DNA of 8,638 bases from contig FR895623.1 of assembly GCA_000434435.1 (NCBI GenBank), positions 834 through 9,471 of the forward strand, given 5' to 3'. Position 1 is the stretch's first letter. Every line of letters starts with the position of its first letter. The DNA is from Firmicutes bacterium CAG:475. Lineage in GTDB: Bacteria > Bacillota > Clostridia > Christensenellales > CAG-917. The notes beneath the pieces were generated by a model, which was not told the DNA's origin, ran no database searches, and was given only the letters and a program-made list of their open reading frames with translations. Positions 7,217 to 8,638 of the stretch are shown here, piece by piece. The position numbers and the translations under genes are program-made.

Positions 7217-7326
7217 CAAAAATTTAACGTTTTGCCATATTTTCCCGATTGCCGCTGATTTTATAGACAAATACCGTGTTTTTCGACATTCTAACCGTGT
7301 TTTTTACAAATTTTTCCAAAGTTTTT
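7210..7326. promoter_or_regulatory. Helically phased A/T tracts, probable curved DNA
   Basis: Runs of four to six A or T are centred near 7211, 7221, 7231, 7241, 7260, 7281, 7302, 7313 and 7324, i.e. steps of about 10-11 bases or twice that. Tracts in phase with the helix add up to a static bend. Placed between two divergent promoters, such a bend could help architectural proteins or polymerase wrap the region. Confidence 0.5.
7273..7304. repeat. Direct repeat ACCGTGTTTTT, two copies 21 bp apart
   Basis: ACCGTGTTTTT occurs at 7273-7283 and 7294-7304. The 21-bp offset equals two helical turns, so both copies face the same side of the DNA, as expected for cooperative binding of a regulator. 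Part of the match is the T-tract that is common here, which lowers confidence. Confidence 0.4.
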
Positions 7327-7340
7327 CAAAATGAGTTTAT

Positions 7341-7383
7341 GCGGATAGAATCCGCGAAAAAAGTTTTCGGAGCGGTTTTTCGC
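7341..7383. repeat. Overlapping, mutually exclusive hairpins
   Basis: GCGGAT-AGA-ATCCGC (7341-7355) forms one stem. CGAAAA-AAG-TTTTCG (7355-7369) forms a second, and GCGAAAAA (7354-7361) can pair with TTTTTCGC (7376-7383) as a third. The second and third exclude each other. The region lies upstream of the rightward promoter, so it would be RNA only if another transcript crosses it. Confidence 0.35.
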
Positions 7384-7440
7384 AACTTATTTTTCTTTCG
7401 ACGTTTTCTTTCGTTTTTCAATCAATTTAGCGTATCTAAC

Positions 7441-7501
7441 CTATTGTTTTTCACAATCCGTCCTCACATGAAGGTCGTCGTTTGACATTGAAAAACAATA
7501 G
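7441..7501. repeat. Perfect 13-bp inverted repeat spanning the acyltransferase promoter (candidate operator)
   Basis: CTATTGTTTTTCA (7441-7453) is matched exactly by TGAAAAACAATAG (7489-7501), with 35 bases between the arms. The right arm fills most of the -35/-10 spacer of the rightward promoter and the left arm is centred 48 bp upstream. Because the expected transcription start is 7517, this pair acts as DNA, not as part of that mRNA. A repressor bound at both arms would block polymerase. Confidence 0.65.
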
Positions 7502-7510
7502 TGCTATATT
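7482..7510 (+). promoter_or_regulatory. Consensus sigma-A promoter of the DUF1624 gene
   Basis: TTGACA (7482-7487), a 17-base spacer and TATATT (7505-7510) make a strong promoter. Six bases (CATTTT) follow the -10 box and the next base is the A of the ATG at 7517, the usual distance for a transcription start. The mRNA is therefore predicted to begin with, or within a base of, its start codon. Confidence 0.82.
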
Positions 7511-7516
7511 CATTTT

Positions 7517-8572
7517 ATGCAAAAGAGCGTAGAAAAAAATCCGTTGATAAGCGAGGACGTTCGAATCACCCTCGCGCCGAGGCGCAAGCGCAACAGAATC
7601 TGGGAAATCGACTTCCTTCGCGGCGTGTGCGTCATCCTTATGATTCTCGACCATCTGGCAATCTTGCTGGGGTCGTATTTCGGCAATCAATGGTACGGAT
7701 TCGGCTTTGCCCAAAGAGGCGTCGGGGACTCTTTCACCACGTTTTGCTACAACTGGATAAACGGAAGCGCAAGCAGCGTGAGAGATGTCATACACCCGAT
7801 AGTTCTGTTTATTTTCTTCTCCATATCCGGCATATCCTGCACTTTTTCGCGTAACAACGCAAAAAGAGGATTTCAGCTTCTTGCGGTTGCATTGATTTAC
7901 ACGTTGGGCTCGTATATCGCACAAAACCAAATGGGAATAAGCGGCGTATTCGTTGCGTTCGGCGTGCTTGACTTCCTTGCCGTATCCATGCTCTTATACG
8001 CTTTGATTTCCTTTCTGACGCGCGACAATCGGCTTGCAATTATTATCGCAAGCATAGTGCTAATCGTGCTTACGCTGTGTCTGTATTTTTGCTACACACC
8101 GCCGGCGACGACACCGAAAATCTTTGCGATTATCTTCCCGCCTCACGATTTTTGGGGCAACCCGTCCTTATTCTACTCTCAATACGAGTTTTCACCCGGC
8201 GATTTGTTCACCATGATACCCTACACCGCTTTCTATTTTGCAGGCGTGCTCGTAGGCGAACTGTTTTATTACGAACGTCTTTCTCTCGTGCGTTTCGACC
8301 TGACGAAAGCTCTCTACAAAAAAACCTGCGACGCCCTTTACGCAAACGTCGAAGCGGAAAAGAAATCCCTGCGCGATTTTTCGATAGACGCCTTGAAGTT
8401 CATGCTCGGCGCAGGCAAGGTTACGACGGCAATCGCAAAAGCGATAGAAAAAGCGGTTTGTTTCTTCGGCAAGCACGCTCTCATCGTCTACGTCGTTCAC
8501 GTGGTGATGCTGGCTGCGATTTTAAGCCTTATCAGCGGTCTGTTCATCACTCCCGGCAACTTCGGTTTTTAA
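7517..8572 (+). CDS. DUF1624 / HGSNAT-like multi-pass membrane acyltransferase
   Basis: The 351-residue protein is polytopic, with hydrophobic segments near residues 37-54, 92-107, 119-134, 142-167, 173-192, 230-250 and 321-344. Family signs are WEIDFLRG (29-36), LMILDH (41-46) in the first helix, FFSISGISCTFSRNNAKRG (100-118), PGDLFTMIPY (227-236) with FAGVLVGE, and FGKHALIVYVVH (317-328) near the C-terminus. This pattern is that of the heparan-alpha-glucosaminide N-acetyltransferase catalytic-domain family, whose characterised member moves acetyl from cytosolic acetyl-CoA across a membrane to an amino sugar; the bacterial acceptor here is unknown. His46 and His93 are candidate functional histidines. 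In the fourth helix FGVLDFLA has Asp where many relatives have His. The loop at about 251-316 is charged, helical and longer than I expect for the family. No ribosome binding site precedes ATG 7517, and no better downstream start exists before the first helix. Confidence 0.85.
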   Translation: MQKSVEKNPLISEDVRITLAPRRKRNRIWEIDFLRGVCVILMILDHLAILLGSYFGNQWYGFGFAQRGVGDSFTTFCYNWINGSASSVRDVIHPIVLFIFFSISGISCTFSRNNAKRGFQLLAVALIYTLGSYIAQNQMGISGVFVAFGVLDFLAVSMLLYALISFLTRDNRLAIIIASIVLIVLTLCLYFCYTPPATTPKIFAIIFPPHDFWGNPSLFYSQYEFSPGDLFTMIPYTAFYFAGVLVGELFYYERLSLVRFDLTKALYKKTCDALYANVEAEKKSLRDFSIDALKFMLGAGKVTTAIAKAIEKAVCFFGKHALIVYVVHVVMLAAILSLISGLFITPGNFGF

Positions 8573-8581
8573 GCATCCAAC

Positions 8582-8633
8582 ACTTATTCAAGGCGCACTT
8601 ATTAACGGAATGTGCTTATTCGAAGTGCGAGCC
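8582..8633 (+). repeat. Short (A/G)CTTATT repeats and imperfect hairpin after the acyltransferase
   Basis: ACTTATT at 8582-8588 and 8597-8603 and GCTTATT at 8614-8620 recur every 15-17 bases. GGCGCACTT (8592-8600) can pair with AAGTGC and GCC (8623-8633) across a GA bulge. There is no T-tract inside the window, so a terminator cannot be claimed; the structure may continue past the right edge. Confidence 0.3.
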
Positions 8634-8638
8634 GCAAG

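Larger units (their letters stand above)
7106..7440. other. AT-rich intergenic control region with no convincing gene
   Basis: This stretch between the divergent promoters holds only short open frames without ribosome binding sites and with Phe-rich, low-complexity products. It contains T- and A-tracts at roughly helical spacing, a direct repeat two turns apart and several small inverted repeats. No tRNA, no convincing intrinsic terminator and no insertion sequence was seen. Confidence 0.6.

Noticed and set aside
7113..7334. Small plus-strand open frame of 73 codons in the intergenic region
   Set aside because: It has no ribosome binding site, lies in AT-rich DNA with tracts that give Phe and Lys runs, and encodes nothing recognisable.
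7276..7485. Second small plus-strand open frame, 69 codons, Phe-rich
   Set aside because: Its composition simply reflects the T-tracts, it has no ribosome binding site, and it runs into the acyltransferase promoter.
7441..7501. 13-bp inverted repeat considered as ends of a small mobile element
   Set aside because: Only 35 bases lie between the arms, there is no coding capacity, and no flanking target-site duplication was seen; one arm fits precisely in a promoter spacer.
7451..7930. Minus-strand open frame of 159 codons opposite the start of the acyltransferase gene
   Set aside because: It is antisense to a well-supported membrane protein gene, and its product has no recognisable features.
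8573..8638. Repeats at the right edge considered as the start of a CRISPR array
   Set aside because: The repeated unit is only seven bases with 15-17 base spacing, far too short for CRISPR repeats and spacers.

Overview
The window (about 46% GC by eye) looks like a chromosomal piece of a low-to-mid-GC Firmicutes, probably a clostridial gut-type organism. This is inferred from the Gram-positive-style lipoprotein signal, the strong GGAGGAG ribosome binding site, the consensus sigma-A promoters and the codon use; no rRNA or other taxonomic marker is present. Two genes diverge from a roughly 500-base AT-rich control region.

Left, 1-7013, minus strand: one uninterrupted reading frame fills four fifths of the window and runs off the left edge, giving at least 2,337 residues with no stop. 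It starts with a lipoprotein signal peptide (Cys25 in MVAC) and a Pro/Thr/Asp tether. The rest is a chain of similar but diverged modules. A core made of a beta-hairpin (YYxGGxxYxD-like), a Gly/Ser/Asn-rich linker ending in a conserved acidic motif (TADD, SADE, TAEE, TAADE) and two amphipathic helices can be traced in six copies, with a less complete copy near the N-terminus. A second short element (VEITDS...DGKYVE) recurs between modules. I recognise no named family. The long open frames on the plus strand here (up to 846 codons) are in codon register with this gene and are best explained as antisense shadows of its codon bias.

Middle, 7014-7516: two near-perfect sigma-A promoters face outward. 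The giant-gene promoter has TTGACA-17-TATAAT and a 57-nt leader that contains a small hairpin next to the ribosome binding site. The rightward promoter has TTGACA-17-TATATT, and its expected start site falls on the A of the ATG, so that gene is predicted to make a leaderless mRNA. A perfect 13-bp inverted repeat has one arm inside the -35/-10 spacer of the rightward promoter, a strong candidate operator. Between the promoters lie T-tracts repeating at about the helical period (probably curved DNA), a short direct repeat two helical turns apart and several small hairpins.

Right, 7517-8572, plus strand: a complete 351-residue integral membrane protein of the DUF1624 / heparan-alpha-glucosaminide N-acetyltransferase-like (HGSNAT catalytic domain) family. 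The last 66 bases hold short repeats and imperfect hairpins but no clear terminator.

Nothing in the sequence proves that the two genes act together. Both products belong to the cell envelope: one is a large lipid-anchored surface protein, the other probably moves acyl groups across the membrane onto a glycan or similar acceptor. A link through envelope modification is conceivable but only an inference.
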